Assembly (NCBI GenBank): GCA_963169105.1
Contig: OY720633.1
Location: 140,598,700 to 140,662,699 of the forward strand
DNA: 64,000 nt
From: Ceriagrion tenellum
Lineage: Eukaryota; Arthropoda; Insecta; Odonata; Coenagrionidae
Reading direction: 5' to 3'
In this document: positions 32,801 to 46,144 of the stretch, piece after piece
How the letters are laid out: each line of letters opens with the position of its first letter
Numbering within the stretch: the stretch's first letter is position 1
Program-made: the position numbers and the translations under genes
The notes under the pieces: generated by a model
The model's input: only the letters and a program-made list of their open reading frames with translations
Databases searched by the model: none
What the model was told of the DNA's origin: nothing

Positions 32801-34554
32801 CTTTTTATTAGCAAAAATTAGTTACGTTAATTTACATAATTGGTTACTCAAATATCTCCAGGGAAAGCAATTTATTTTTATTGCACACATTATTCATAAT
32901 TTTCCTAAACATATTGAAGCCCAGATTTTTTACATCAGAAAACATAATTCATTACACAGGACTATATCATGCCCCAGAAACGCATTTTCTTTCATACTTT
33001 CAACTTTTGATTATCCCTTGGGCAGCCATATTGAATCCAATATTTTGTTTTCTTCTTCTCTTTAAGTTTTTTTTAGATTTGATTCGTAATTAGCGACCTA
33101 AAGAATCCCTGTTTACCAAATTTCAAATTGATGCAATAAGTTTTTCAAATGTTTGGTCAACTTTTCTGGATTTGACTCTAATGTGCGATGCACAGCACAA
33201 GCTGTTTACCTCCTGGAATGTTTTCCCAGACCCCTTGAATGATTTGTAGATGTGCTCCGAATGTTACCAAGATGTTATCACGCCTGGCCGAGAATGTATA
33301 TCTTACTTTTTTGTATAGGTTTGTGAGCATCGTGACTTTTCAGACAGGATAATGTAGAACAAATTTTAGTGGACGATCTTTGCTTTTCGTATTCATAACT
33401 TTTCTACGAATACGACCTAAAACTTTTAGGTAGTGGATATTTTAATTCAGCATTGCATTTCTGATTGGAATTGAATAATTGAGCAGGGACGGTACTACTA
33501 ACGGTCCTGAATTAATTGACTGATACTGAACATGTGGGCCGATTAAGCGTGGGTGATCCATACATGGCAGGTCTATCAAGAAAGTGCGTTTCAAGATGGT
33601 CAATTGTCAATGCTTCATCTTGTCTACGATCCATTTATAGGTGACCATTTATAGATTTCGGAAGGAAAATGTTATTTTCAGCTAGGAGAGTAATTTAAAC
33701 ACTCGAATCACAAAATACCTTTAGCAAAGCACCACAAGGAGGAAAATGCCCCTCTTCTGTGACACCACTACCATTTTAAGGCTACATTTACCAATTCTTT
33801 GAAATTATCATCTCCAGTTATCGATTGGATTAAAAATAATCGAGAAAATTATCACAAAGACCAATGTCACTGGAATAGAAAGACATAATTGAAATGTACG
33901 ACACTGCTGTATATTTTCATCGCTAAATATAATAATTGAATACGATAAACTATTATTTTGAGCTCCTAAGTACGTAGAACTTGTATAAAATTAGTAATTT
34001 GATTTTCATTTTCAGGACTTAGAAATAGATATCCGCGAATTTAATTTAAAGCTCATATGCAGCAACCTTATGATACTTACTCCTGTAATTGAGGAGTGAT
34101 TTACTACTCATTCGGATATTCATAGAGCACTTTTTTTTAGAAATGAATCTTGGAGTTGGAAATAGAATACTGACTCTTGTCATGGATTCTCCTTTATGTT
34201 TGCAATTTTTTTCCTGTAGACAATAGATAGTAGAAACCCATGGCTTATAATTCGAAATTTTGTCATTATATTTCAGTAGTTAAATATCTTCTGCTAATAA
34301 ATTAATAATTAGTCAAGAGATATTTTTCTTTTATTTTCTCAGTAAATATCCGTTTATTTCAACCATAATAGTTTTAACATTTTTTTATATACATAACATA
34401 ACAGTTTGCGCATTACCACCGTTCAGTTAATTTCCCTTAGCAGTTGAACGCTTGTACACGAAATGGCAGGGCTACTCGAATGCCATTTCTTCCGATAGTA
34501 TCGATAGTACCCGGTGTTACCGAAATAGGAAAAACTACTCGTTTGTACAGAATA

Positions 34555-34625
34555 GCGATACTTTTTGCGCATTATGCGTATTTGCGCTTTTGCGGAATAG
34601 AAAGCGATACTTTTTGCGCATTCTT
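34555..34625 (+). repeat. Short direct repeat GCGATACTTTTTGCGCATT
   Basis: The 19-mer recurs after about 48 bp, with GCGTATTTGCGCTTTTGCGG between the copies. It makes two overlapping 80-aa frames look regular, but no protein family is recognised. Confidence 0.55.
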
Positions 34626-35225
34626 AGTGATTACTGTTCGAGTTATTGGACACGTTGTCTCTCTACCATGGGAGATGACCGACTAACGAAATAATTTACA
34701 CCATTGAGGATAGGTTTGTAACTAGGCATCGGAAGTATTATAGGGCAGGAAGACCGAAAAAGAACAAATGAATTAAAACCTAACGTCGTCAAAAGCTACC
34801 ACTCAATGGAGTGTTCCATGGAGTCCTCGGAGCAAGCCCGTGATACGGACTGAGAGGGTACCACAGTAGAAGTGGTCTCCACAAAATACTGAAGCAGTGA
34901 ATGGAATTCAATTTATTATTTGTTTAAACGCGGAAATCCAGGTTTCTAAACCTATTTATTGTTGAGCATTTGTAAAATTTCGTCAATAAATTCATTGAAC
35001 ATGAAGCATCTCAAATTTACTCAAGATTGTGATTTATTTAATCGCAATCCAGCTTTAAAAAAATTGTCCCCAACGGAATTCTAACCTCGGCTCCTGAAAT
35101 GGAATCCATTACTTTGACTTTGACATCAACTTAGTTCCCTAAGCCATGGGAACAGCCTGGTGATACTAATGAGGCTATCATGACATCCTTCTACGAATCT
35201 CTTCGTCCTTCGCTGCACTCGTCCC

Positions 35226-35640
35226 AATTCGGTAGCCAAGCCTGACTAACCTCTCTCTCTCTCTCTCTCTCTGCGTTCATTCTCTCTTCCCCTCTCCACC
35301 TTTACCCGTCCCGTCGCCTCCCTCCGGGCACTTTCACGACACTCCGTCTCTCTTCTGCTGCAGAGAAGCAAACAAACAGCGCAGTCACTCCTAGTGCGAA
35401 TGCTCGGAAGGAGTGCGGAGTTTCGGGAGGGGGGCAAGGTCTCGTCGTTGAGTGCACACGCGGGGACGGAGTGGAAGGGTGGCTGTCGGCTGTGTGCGCG
35501 AGTGGGAGGAAGTAGGCTGAAAACGGCGCGCATTGTGAGTGGGTAGCAGGAGGTGACGGGAGAGTGGAGAGTTTTAAGTCGGCGTGGGCGTTTGTGAGCG
35601 CGAGCGGATGATTTGATGCAGGTGCACAGCTACGTGTTGA
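35226..35640. promoter_or_regulatory. CpG-rich pocket, candidate promoter/5' region
   Basis: A CT dinucleotide repeat (about 35251-35272) leads into 300 bp with many CpGs, an exceptional composition against the AT-rich surroundings. GTGAGT at 35535-35540 could be a 5' splice site for a plus-strand non-coding first exon. No coding exon is identifiable, and frames on the minus strand (up to 202 aa) are compositional. This may also be a GC-rich repeat. Confidence 0.25.
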
Positions 35641-35660
35641 GGGGAAGGCCGTAAGTATTT

Positions 35661-35750
35661 GTATGTTTGCTGGGCCAGGCAAACGCGTCATCCACTGACA
35701 GATCGTCGTTTCTCCACATGTATGTATACACTTGGTCAGCGGAGCTGTTC
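35661..35750 (+). repeat. Diverged ~90-bp direct repeat, copy 1
   Basis: TATGTTTGCTGGGCCAGGC, then ACGCGTCATCC, then CTCCACAT and CGGAGCTGTT. The same order recurs at 36311-36398. Confidence 0.6.
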
Positions 35751-36310
35751 GGTGGTAAGAGGTGATTGCTACCTGTAAAGTTACCCTGATGTATTTCGAG
35801 CAGCTAGTTTCTACGTGTACTTTTGAGAGAAACGTGGAATACGTGTACTTATAAGTAAAAAGTAAAGATAAAGCTGAAAAATGCATATCACCGATGTGGC
35901 TCTTCGGCAATTTGATGCTATTCTAACACATAGCCTTATGGCAATTCAAATTTATTTCAAAATAATTCGACCACATGTGAACAGATTTTCTCCAGGTTGC
36001 GAAACAATACGTTTGATTACATCATAAGAGTGGCTGATAAATATCCAAGTATAATTCCGAGTTAAAAATACATATAAAAATACGACTTTGTCTCTCCAGG
36101 ATGTCATAAAAAGCCGAGTCACAACAATTTATTTTGAGTGAAAATTAAAAAAAAAATTACAAAATTTATATTCCTACACGCGCGGCGATTTTCTTCGAGC
36201 AACAGATGAACTTAAGTGGAATGTGGTCCAAGTGATTTTTCATTTATAAATACTATGCGCTGGATCTCACGAAAACCGCTCCTGCCAACAGCAAGGGAAT
36301 GCTGTCTCTC

Positions 36311-36398
36311 TATGTTTTGCTAGGCCAGGCGAACGCGTCATCCGCTAGTAGGGCGTAGTTTTACCACATTCGTATAGTATTACGTTGCGGCGCTGTTT
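36311..36398 (+). repeat. Diverged ~90-bp direct repeat, copy 2
   Basis: TATGTTTTGCTAGGCCAGGC, ACGCGTCATCC, TTACCACAT and CGGCGCTGTT are collinear with copy 1, about 650 bp away. Confidence 0.6.
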
Positions 36399-36399
36399 A

Positions 36400-38435
36400 C
36401 AGAAACTTAAACTGATCCCGTAAGACTTATTTGGAAACGTTAATCCTATATCATACGGATTCACAGCATCGACTACACCACTCCCTAATTCCTCCCGTTT
36501 AATGAATGCATCTGGATGCCATATCCTTTATCTTTCTCTTACGAGGCAATTCGTCCTTCACATTCTAACCTATTGTTTATAATAATACATTATATGGCTA
36601 CAAAACCTAAAGCAATAGTTTTAAATTCCAAGAAAATTAAAATAGGATTTATTACTTGCACTGTTTATTTCAACATCATTAAAGATACAAAAATACCAAT
36701 AAAATTTAGTATCATTATTATTCATCCGGTAGGTATATTTGCTAATTTATTACTCAGGGGATATTTTCAACCACAATACCCCTGATAAATATATATTTCT
36801 AGGCAATGCACGATTGTGATTTGTAGTTCTAATCAATGTTATCATTTGATTAAACCTAAAGACGCTTATAACATCGATTATTGGTGATATAGCTCAAAAT
36901 TTAGTTGTGCGTGAAATGTATTTTGCGCTGCATTACCAATTTAATAGTAAGTACCAAGTGACTGAGATTTGATCGACAAAAAAAAAGCATTAAAAATTTA
37001 AGCTATAACAAATGCTGTGTTAGAAATGAACAATTTGAAGAAGAAAAGATTAGTTCAGTCAAAATTTAACTTTGAAATCATCGAAGTTATCAGGAATTTC
37101 AATATTTTCGACATCTTCGTCATTGTCGCTATTCACTTATATAATATTATATTTTGGAGTTGAAAAAGGCCAATTTGACTTTTGAACGTAATTTTTTAAA
37201 TATGAAATGAATTTTCCCAACGACGAGACCTTTCTCAATCTTATTTTATCATCAGATTTTGATATATATCCTAACATTTCATTAATATCGTAGATACTGT
37301 TTGCGCTAAGAAACCAAGCATATATACATACAAAAATAGCTCGTTAAATAGTATTAAATACAGTTCGGGGCAAGAGCTATGTCATCTGTTGAAACACTGG
37401 CAGTAGGCAGGAGTGTAAATTGCCCAAAACTCTTACTGATTGGAATTGGTGTGCATGTTATGAGGCCTCACATTTTCAGATTTATCACAGAGATTTGCAA
37501 TTTTTCGTCAGTACCATAACCTTTAAGAAACTAATATACTTTAATATAATCAGAGGGTCACAATATAACTCGATAAAATTTAACAATCCAATTTTAAATG
37601 TTACCGGCCAACAATTCTCAACTGTAAAAAAAGTGATAGCGTCTATTATGTTAGTGTTTTGAAAGTACACCTGTACCTGCTACTTCATCTCGGCTTCAGG
37701 TTTTTATCGTCCTTAGCAATCATAAGAACTGTCGTTGTCCTAAATGGTAAGTTGATCCAGTAATGCAGTCCAATAAATTCAGAATGAAATTTTGTAGCAA
37801 ACATGGTCAATAAAAAGCATTGGCCGCAGTAAATTACAAGTTAATGAAACAAGCAATCGGAAGACCATCCTTACCCGTTTATGGGTCAGATGTGAAACCT
37901 GTGCTGGAGGCGATGTTCATATATTACTGGATTTGACATACTCAATGGGATGTCAAATGCACTGGAAACATTAAGTATTAATAGAAGTAGGTCCACTGTC
38001 CCTGCGGGGGCTCTCCACGGCAGAGTCCATATTTGACCGGATAAGTGCAATCGATCGTGAATGGAGGCGCCCAGTTGGAAATTCGAACAAATGTTGAGGT
38101 CGGAAGACACAAAAAGCTGATGTGACAACCTTAAACCGCTCGTTACGGGAAAGAAGAAGGGTCCATCTTGGATGGCAATCGTCCAGACGGTCTCTAAAGG
38201 TCGCCAAATCGATCACCGACTACATTGTGGCGATACGATCAATCGAACGGACCCCTTTCCACTCGCTGCCCCCGGCCTTTCCCCCGATTCTTTCGAGCTA
38301 ATGCTGACGTCGTTGAAAAAACAAATCAAGTCAGCTCACTCGCTCCCCATAGAATGAGGGGCCCAATTCGCAAAAGCGAATAATGTGACCTTATATGCGG
38401 TGGCGCGAGATGATCTCAAGATTGGACCTTAATAG
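36400..38435. other. AT-rich spacer, no gene seen
   Basis: No recognisable coding frame or repeat. A segment at 37980-38340 is less AT-rich but shows no family signature. Confidence 0.4.
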
Positions 38436-38439
38436 TTAC

Positions 38440-39405
38440 ATCCTCCCTTTAGACTTCAGATCCCGCTCGGCTCTGCAATTCACTCCCATCCTTCCTCTCC
38501 CTCTCCCGCGGAAGGCGCAAGATTTCTCGTTTTCTTCTTAAAAAAAAACCACCACCACCACTTCAACCAACGTCCACACATCGTCGATCCCGCCGACCCA
38601 GCCCAACCATCCCATATACTCTCGTTCAACCCTCTTCCTCTTCTTTTTTAAAGCCTCGATGAAAACTCATCTCAATACTCAAGAGGTCTCTCCTATCACC
38701 CCCCCTTTCATCCCTCCCTTCTCCTCCTCACCATTCATTCTCACCCTCCTCCTCCTCGACGCCGTGCTTTGCTCCTCTGCTTTGCCGCTCCAATGGGCAC
38801 GGGGATAAGGGGAGGTGGGTCGGGTGGATTTGGTCCAGGGAGGGGGTTGAGTGAAGAGGGAGTAAGTCTGCCCATACTGCTCGCCCAGCTATGTTCTCTT
38901 CCCCCCCCCCTCCCGTCCCGCCTTACACCACCCCGATCTCCCAGCGGACTCTGAAAATGGAGCCATCTGTCGAGCCAAAAGCGCATAATAGGAGATAAAA
39001 ACCCCGCGCCAATGGAGTCGGATGAACTTCTCACCCCCGCATTTGCCATCTCTCTTCCTCTCCCTTCGAAAACCAACCTCCCTCTCTCTCTTACCCCCTC
39101 CCCCTGTTATATCCTTTAATTCCCCCCTCCCAGTCTCTATTTGCCTCTGCCTGTATCTCCCTCCCCTCCAATTTTCCTTCCCCCCGCTACTCCCACCGCC
39201 CGCTTCCAACTTTCCACCCGAAAACCCTCATTCGATCGACAGTGCTTGCGCGTTAAATCTCAACCAAATCCTTTCCCCTCACTCCGATGCCCACTCCGCC
39301 GCCATTTTCGCCCTCTTTCTCTCTTTTTCTCCTCTTCGATCTCTTCTATTCTCTCTTTCGCAGCCTCATTCTGCCATTGATTCGCCTCTCGCCATCCATA
39401 TTTAT
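38440..39405. other. C/T-rich tracts with a short G-rich inversion
   Basis: The plus strand is C/T-rich at 38440-38780, turns G-rich at about 38800-38870, and is again C/T-rich at 38895-39400. Frames of up to 151 aa are low-complexity. No gene is supported. Confidence 0.55.
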
Positions 39406-39409
39406 CCAG

Positions 39410-41040
39410 TGTGCTCTCATTATTCTTGCGAGTATTGCAGGATGTGTCAAGGACGAAGTCAATTTACCCCGCATTAGGCGATGATCGCCCACTATTATTT
39501 TAAGGAAACGGAATAAATACACTGGCAAATGCATTCGTAAATATAACCATTTATTGACCATTGTCAATGGAGATCCAAAATTAACGAAAATTACTTCGAC
39601 CAAGTTACATACGCAACATAATGGAATGTAGATATTTATCGGAAAATTTCGATTTCTAATAAGTACCATTTATTAGATATTTTGTACCTTCTCTGAGCGG
39701 AATTATTTTGCAGTTGTTCATCTAGAATTGTATTTACTTCACTTTTGCATTAGAATTCTAAACCCATCTTATTATTTATAAAATCACAATGACGTAAATA
39801 TCATCAGTAACATCAGTGCATTCTGGAAATAAAAATTCGAAATAAAAATGTTGTGTCTGAAATATTAAGAGTAAAACGAAGTCGCTGGCATTTCATCGCT
39901 CATTAAAAATGTAACCTTCTACAAAGATGAGATACCAATGCATTTGTGACTTACCCTTGAAGTAAAATACAAATTTGAAAATTTTATTTTAAGATTTATT
40001 TTGCAAATCACTTGATGCATAATCTGTAAAAATATTGTTGTCCTCTTTTCATTTTAGTGCAAAGTTGGCCTAAAATATTCAGATGTTAGCGTTTATCTCA
40101 AATGGAAAGGTAAAGATTTTTACTATTTATTTCCACATGACAGAGAGAGTGATATTTTCTTCGTAAAATATGAGATCGCGATGACGAGCCCGCGTAACAT
40201 CACCTGCAAGGGATATTTGGTCTATTTTGCTCATTATACACTGATCTGCTCATCGTACACTATTCTTGGATGAGATATTTGACGTTATGTGTCGTCATAC
40301 AGTATATGAAATTAAATTATACTAATAAAAAACAATTGGAGGTAATTTATAATCTACATATCTGCACCGTTTATTATAATCACTTTATCTATTCTCTCTA
40401 GCCTTGACACCAATGTTTTACTCCTAATCTCCCATTTTAGAACCATCGCACCTGCAATATTCCGTTCACGCTCCTGCTAAAATGCCTTCAAAGGGTACTC
40501 ATTTAGACGGTCGTGATGAAAATATTGGTAACATGTATAGACCTATACTGTAGATTTAATTTACGCGTGCATATTTGGTAAAATTTTTATTCTTTTTCTT
40601 TCAAAATACAGGAAATGTTGTCCATTAATTACCTGCAAAATTTCAGTCAAATTTCAGCAAATTTCAGCAAAAGAAATCAAGTAGCTGATTTTAATTTATT
40701 ATATATGTTCACCACGAAAGAAAATCATCTAATTTGAAAAGAAGATTAATTCAAAATATCAATAAAAGCAAAAAATTGACTAATATGCATGCATTCCGAT
40801 CATTCGAGGGATATTGTTTAGGTAGAATAAAATCTGGTAGAACGCTTGTTTACGGAAATTCAATTCTCCTTGTCGATGTTCTCTTGGATTACCGAAATAC
40901 AAGCCCAAGAATCCAATACCAGAAGTTTCTATTGGCAATTCGGATTTATGTTACTCATCTATTAAGTTGTCTAATGCCCTCTTTTTGAATAACTCCAAGT
41001 TTAATTTTCTAAGTAGCACAGAGTACATGCAAAGAGATCA
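39410..41040. other. AT-rich spacer, no gene seen
   Basis: Only a short triple AAATTTCAG(C/T)-type tandem near 40643-40672 stands out. No coding or RNA gene was recognised. Confidence 0.4.
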
Positions 41041-41044
41041 ATAA

Positions 41045-41216
41045 TTACAATGGCCCCGGTGGCGGCGGGGTAAAGTCCCCGCCTGGGTAGAAAAAATATC
41101 TGTAACTGCCTAGGACATGGGTGTTTGTGTAATTGAGTTATATGTAAGAGAGACTGCACAGTCCTAATATCGCTCAAATAAATAAAGACGACATTATTAT
41201 TATTATTATTATTATG
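41045..41216 (+). mobile_element. SINE or LINE 3' fragment with ATT-repeat tail
   Basis: A GC-rich head (GGCGGGGTAAAGTCCCCGCC forms a small stem) is followed by an AT-rich body, AAATAAATAAAGACGACATT, and then a perfect TTA/ATT trinucleotide repeat (about 41187-41215). A unit ending in a simple repeat is the usual layout of SINEs and truncated LINE ends. No clear tRNA A/B boxes are seen. Confidence 0.5.
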
Positions 41217-41303
41217 GCTGCTTAAGTTTTTATACGGAATTCGTCGTTGACTCAGCACGTTCAATCCCGGCTGGAGTATAGTTAAGTGGAGGAGAGCAAA
41301 GAG

Positions 41304-41337
41304 AAGATATGACTTTTTAAATGAAAAGTCATATCTT
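41304..41337. repeat. 14-bp-arm perfect hairpin
   Basis: AAGATATGACTTTT and its exact reverse complement surround a 6-base loop. Function unknown. Confidence 0.75.
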
Positions 41338-41941
41338 TCTCTCCTCTTGGAAGCTGTTTTCATCTTCAAATTATCCTATTTTAATTTTTTGGTGAAAGTA
41401 TAATATTATGGACTCGAGCCCTACAAGAAGAATGAAATCGATTCGCCTCGAGCTTTACTACAAACAAATCAAATAGTCTTGAAATAGTTCCTTCATAATA
41501 TTCTTATCTGAGTAAGTATTAGAAAAATATGCATCAACTTTGAAAATCGTCGGCATCGCAGATTGTCTGAGATTCCCTATAAATCGGCATAAACTTCCTT
41601 TTCTTGATCATTGATCATTGACCATATGCAGACCCGAATGAGCAATTAACTCAATTTATCAGTACAACTACCGCGCAAAGAATTTCCTCAATCACTGGGG
41701 TAATGGCAATGACTTTGAATACTAATCTATTGGGGAATAGGCCAATGATACAAGGGACGTTTAGGAGAGTTCTAACGTAAACTGACTGACGAAGCAACTA
41801 ATTCTGTCTCGCTGTACATTTGATTTAGTATTTATTTATTTTCACTTCCCGAAAATAACACAATTTGCCTTTTGCATCGGGTATATTGTAAAATACAATA
41901 AATTAATACAAACTTTCATCTCTTGAGTAAAGAAAATTCAC

Positions 41942-42012
41942 CTGGGCGGGACTGGAACCTGCGACCCTCAGGTTAGCAGGCAATGAACTCACCCCCTAGC
42001 CTCCGGAGGCGA
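41942..42012 (-). repeat. tRNA-like SINE head or tRNA pseudogene
   Basis: On the minus strand, GGTTCCAGTCC sits in a plausible T arm (GCAGG/CCCGC with one mismatch), close to the pol III B box GGTTCRANTCC. It is preceded by CTAACCTGAGGGTCGC. The D-arm and acceptor stem are not convincing for a functional tRNA. This is most likely the 5' tRNA-derived part of a SINE. Confidence 0.4.
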
Positions 42013-42399
42013 GAAAATATTCAAGGCCGGTAGCTTGCGTATGATATCGTTGAGAGATCGGCTGATTAGCTATCGAGGAACTATGATATAAACAGCAGTT
42101 CCAAATTTGCGATGCATTATAGAGACCCTGTATTTTTTTCTTACCATTGTACATTGATAAAGAAATTCAGTCGTCAAGAATAAACGTTCCCGAGAATGAT
42201 TCATAACTTTATTGCTTTGCATTTTGGTCACATTATTTTAGTTTTCATCACTATTTACCAAATTTGATTAATTTTAAAACTCACTTCACATAGTAGTAAT
42301 ACTAATTCAAATTTATTAATACAAAATACATAGAAAGGTTACAATTGGGCAGTGAATGAAAATATGCCATCTTATCTTCGGACCGAAACAGTTTTCCAG

Positions 42400-42720
42400 A
42401 CGTCACTTCATCTCTCAGTATTCCGCTCCTCGACTCGCATTCGCCGTGCTTTCCTGTTCGTGCCGATGCCTCAACTCCCATCTTTCGCCCCCTTTCCTCC
42501 TCCCGCACCTGCGCTGTCATTCTACGCACCGGTCGTATATTTTATCCCACCCACTTGGCTTCTTTCATCACTCTTACTTTCGCTTTTACTGCCGCCTTCG
42601 CTCTCTCCCCCGCTCCCCACTCCATTTTCACGGTTCACGCGACAGCCGAGACTCTCCTTTTCCCAATATTATTCCTTTCGCGACTCGCATTTTTTATTCT
42701 GGAATTCGAACTTTTTTTGT
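42400..42720. other. C/T-rich low-complexity tract
   Basis: Pyrimidine-rich on the plus strand. The overlapping frames in all three phases (95-143 aa) are open only because TA-containing stops are rare in this composition. Confidence 0.5.
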
Positions 42721-42729
42721 CTCGGTGGT

Positions 42730-43815
42730 TTGGTAGCAAACCCAAATGCATATATTCTTCGCTTTCTCTGGGTGGTAATATAATTTTATACGTGAATACC
42801 ATATGGCGAGTAAGAAACAGGGATACAAATACAACAGTATAGGATATATAAAGAGATAGATAAATTACTTTATTATCTAGGAGGAGATTGATACTCTACA
42901 GATTCCTCACTTCCTTCCAAACTCTAATCAAGGAGCCAGTTTGGAAGTGGAGTGGTTTAAAAGTAATTTTACCCCACGTATATCCTAGAGTAGTTTAGAA
43001 TAGAATAGAAAGGGATATTTATTTATTTTCCTGGGTAATGTCTCTTACGAACTCAAATAATGTATATATTTATCCGAGCTAATCAGAAATAAAAAGAATA
43101 ATAACAAAGGCAATAGTTCTAAGTAATGCATACATCAAATTACTCTAGGATAACTACTGTGAAAGTAAAAACAGTTAATTAGTATGCATGGCTTAATGCG
43201 GTGTGATGCACATGATTAAATAAAAAATTCCAATATATAAATTCATTATTTACATATTGAAATGAAACATTTGGATTATTAAAGTGATACGTTATAATAT
43301 TTAATTTTGAAAGTAATGAGAGAAGTACTGTCTTTTACGTGTCTAGTCAGAGTATTCCCAGAGATGACACGCACTTATCCTGAATGAATTTTGGAACTTT
43401 ATTGAGCGATGGCTGGGATAACAAAAAAAAGTGGTATCACATCTGGTGCACATTGCACTGGTAGATGGTTTAGTGATAAACATGTCAAATAGGTATTCAG
43501 GGATTTTTCATTAAAAAAGGAACAAGGGAAACATCACAAGAAGTATTTTCTTTGGTATTTACATTGAGCCATCAAAGTTCATCATAATAGGGGGTGAAAT
43601 GGCCATCCCAGATTAGGTTAAAAATAAATGTGATACATGAATTTAAGGCTTGGTGAATTTTGGTGTTATTTATTTCGGTTAAGTCGTTATCTAAGAAATT
43701 TTCTAACAAGAAATCCTCTGTATCTCAGTGAGCCACAATGAATGCTTTAGATTGCAATTTACCACCTTTTCTGCACATGAATTTTCTGAACTCCCCAGAG
43801 TCACGTTCGGAATTT
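42730..43815. other. AT-rich spacer, nothing recognised
   Basis: No coding frame, RNA gene or repeat can be supported here. Confidence 0.4.
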
Positions 43816-43818
43816 GAG

Positions 43819-44275
43819 TACATCTACATCTACATAATATACCGCGAGCCGCCACATGGGCGTGTGGCAGGGGGTATTAGATCACCAGCCGTGTGAATAT
43901 GTAAGTTTTTTGGAGATGAAATGGTGACATGAATTATAGGCGTGTATTAAGTGGACCTTAATTCTTATTGTGGTCGCTTATTGTTCGCGGAAAGAACGAG
44001 TATCTATCTGTTAGGCAGTGTATCTCTCTTATTTATCGCATTTGTCAGACCTAGAGATGTAGTGAGGAGTCATAATAATATTCTCTTTGTCGCTCTGAAA
44101 AATATCAATTCTGAATTTATCAAGCAACCTAAGCCTAGCGTGTGGCCTCCGAGTCTCTAGGGGCTCCCACCTACCGTCCCTCTAAAAGTTGTGAGACACT
44201 ATATGTACGCTCGTAGCAGTTTTAACTAAGCGCGCTGCTTTCCTATCTATTTCAATAATTTTTTGGTGAAATATA
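43819..44275 (-). mobile_element. 5'-truncated LINE, same family as 4350-4998
   Basis: Minus-strand reading shows RKAARLVKT and then LLDKFRIDIFQSDKENII, which corresponds to LLSKFETDFFTDD in the copy at 4350. It then runs into a UTR ending CCCTGCCACACGCCC and the hexamer tail (GTAGAT)n at 43819-43836. Stops interrupt the frame. The same sequence block (RSFF-type C-terminus) is found in the relic at 46925. Confidence 0.7.
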
Positions 44276-45469
44276 TTTGAGTAAATCAATTTGAGTAGAT
44301 GAAGTTACATTTCAATTCTTGAAAGTTGTGAGAGAAACAAGTGTTTGGAGTGATTATCCTCTCTCTCTCTCTCAGAGATACAAGTGAGCTTTACAGCCCA
44401 TTCTCTTCACGTAATGCTTTCTCGTTCCCTTATTTTAGTTACGCAGCCTCGTTCCCCACCATCGTTGATGTCCATAATCAATTTTCTGTTCATTTAATAC
44501 TATTTTCTTTTCTTAAGTGAATTACTATTTTGGGTCTTTCATTAATTTTAATATTATATCTCAATTTTATCCTAAAATCACTTATTTAAGACTTCTAGGC
44601 ATGTAAATAATTTTGTAATAATTCAACGGAGCCCATGAAATTTAGAGGATAATGTCAACGTTCACTCATAATGATTTAGCTTGCTATTTTGTTATCTTGT
44701 ATGAAATACACTTAACTATTTCAAAAAATCATTGAAACTACTTTTATTTCTCCTGATAAATGAAACAAATTCCTTATAAAACTCAATTCTAGTGATGTTA
44801 TTTTCGCTCTAAATGATAATTCTAAACTTATAATAATATATTTTTAATAAACTTATCAAAGTTATTTCTTCTATGATTTTTTTTACCATTATAGATGTTG
44901 GAATCTGACTATATTCCGGTGAAATATTCGGTGATGCTTGGACCTCAATAATGACAAAGTACTCTGGTAAATTCCCCATTTGTTACAAATGTCCTGGGAT
45001 AATTTTGTGTGAAAATATAACCTTTTATATTCTGTTAGATATTTGTGATGTGATACATTGACTTGGAGTATCTCAAAACAATCAGATTGTCAACGAGGAA
45101 TTTTAGCTACTATAATTCATTGCTTTTTGCCTTTTCTGTTCAGCTCCATTTTCTTCGATAATGCCACCTTCTGTGGCGTTCAATAACCTTTATGTATTCA
45201 TTCACTCGACGTCCTCCCTTATTTTAGCTTTTCTATCATAAATGTATTTTTTACCTAAAATACCAAGATATTACCCGCTTATATGTTGCGGATTGTGAAG
45301 AAAAATGTTCTTATTATTTTTCCCATTATTTTATTTTACTAATTTAATTGACATCCAGTATTTTTTCTATTGCGTCCGCCAGGTGTTCCACCTTTCCTCC
45401 TTTAAATCACAATTTATGGAGGAATATATTTTTTTGAGCTCATAAAACATTACGCCTGAAGACTTTGCG

Positions 45470-46140
45470 GCGAATCCGCGGCCCTCTTTTCCTTCAACAC
45501 CCCGCCCCCTCAATATATATATCTTTCTCAAATAAACATCCACTCTCTCTCACTCCGGCGCCTCGTACCGCACCCCTCGGCACCCGCGCATCCCCTCCCT
45601 CCCGCTCATTCCTTCTAGCGGTTATTTACGATCCTTTCCTGTTCAAACTAGGGGCGGATTACGAGTATGAGCCGGCAAATGAGGTGTTGGTCGGGAGTGG
45701 GCTGGGGAGGAGGGGTAGGGAAGCGCGGGGGAGTTGGAAGCGGGTGAAAGAGTGGTAGAGAGAGGGAAGGAGAGGATACGCTTCGTTTATTATTTTTTTC
45801 TCTCTCTTCCCTTAGAGACGCGGGAGAGAGAAGAGGCAGTAGAAGGGGAGGAAGGGTTTAGTGCGGCGCGGTGTGGAGCGGGCGGCAGGGCTGTGGATCG
45901 AGTGTAATAGTGCAGAAAGGGAAGGGATGCCCAGGGTTTGCTCTCGTACCTACTCGCCCGAAATCCCCTGAAGACCCTAGGGATTCCCTCATTCTCTCTC
46001 GCTGGAATCTCCCCCCTCCTCTTTAACCCCCCGTCCCAACCTAGTCTTCCCTCCCCTCTGTCTCCTTTCCTTTTATTCTCTCACCTACCCGTCATCCCAA
46101 TCTCTTGCTAGCCTTCTCTCTATCATTCTCTCCTAGGGAT
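45470..46140. other. C/T-rich, then G/A-rich, then C/T-rich tract with CpG pockets
   Basis: Pyrimidine-rich at 45470-45640, purine-rich at about 45690-45890 (including CpG-rich GTGCGGCGCGGTGTGG) and pyrimidine-rich again at 45950-46150. Possibly a promoter region. No exon is identifiable. Confidence 0.45.
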
Positions 46141-46144
46141 CCCT

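Larger units (their letters stand above)
28510..35225. other. Long AT-rich spacer, no gene seen
   Basis: No frame above about 115 aa and none with a recognisable domain. I noted two short palindromes (29733-29750 and 29782-29811), listed separately, and a GCGATACTTTTTGCGCATT repeat at 34555 and 34603. No RNA gene or defined transposon was recognised. Confidence 0.4.

Noticed and set aside
35302..35910. 202-codon minus-strand frame
   Set aside because: It spans a CpG/C-rich pocket where stops are rare. Composition is Ser/Thr/Pro/His-rich without any domain, and an overlapping frame in another phase is equally open.
38741..39477. Several 100-151-codon frames on both strands
   Set aside because: Low-complexity frames of the C/T-rich tract with no family resemblance.
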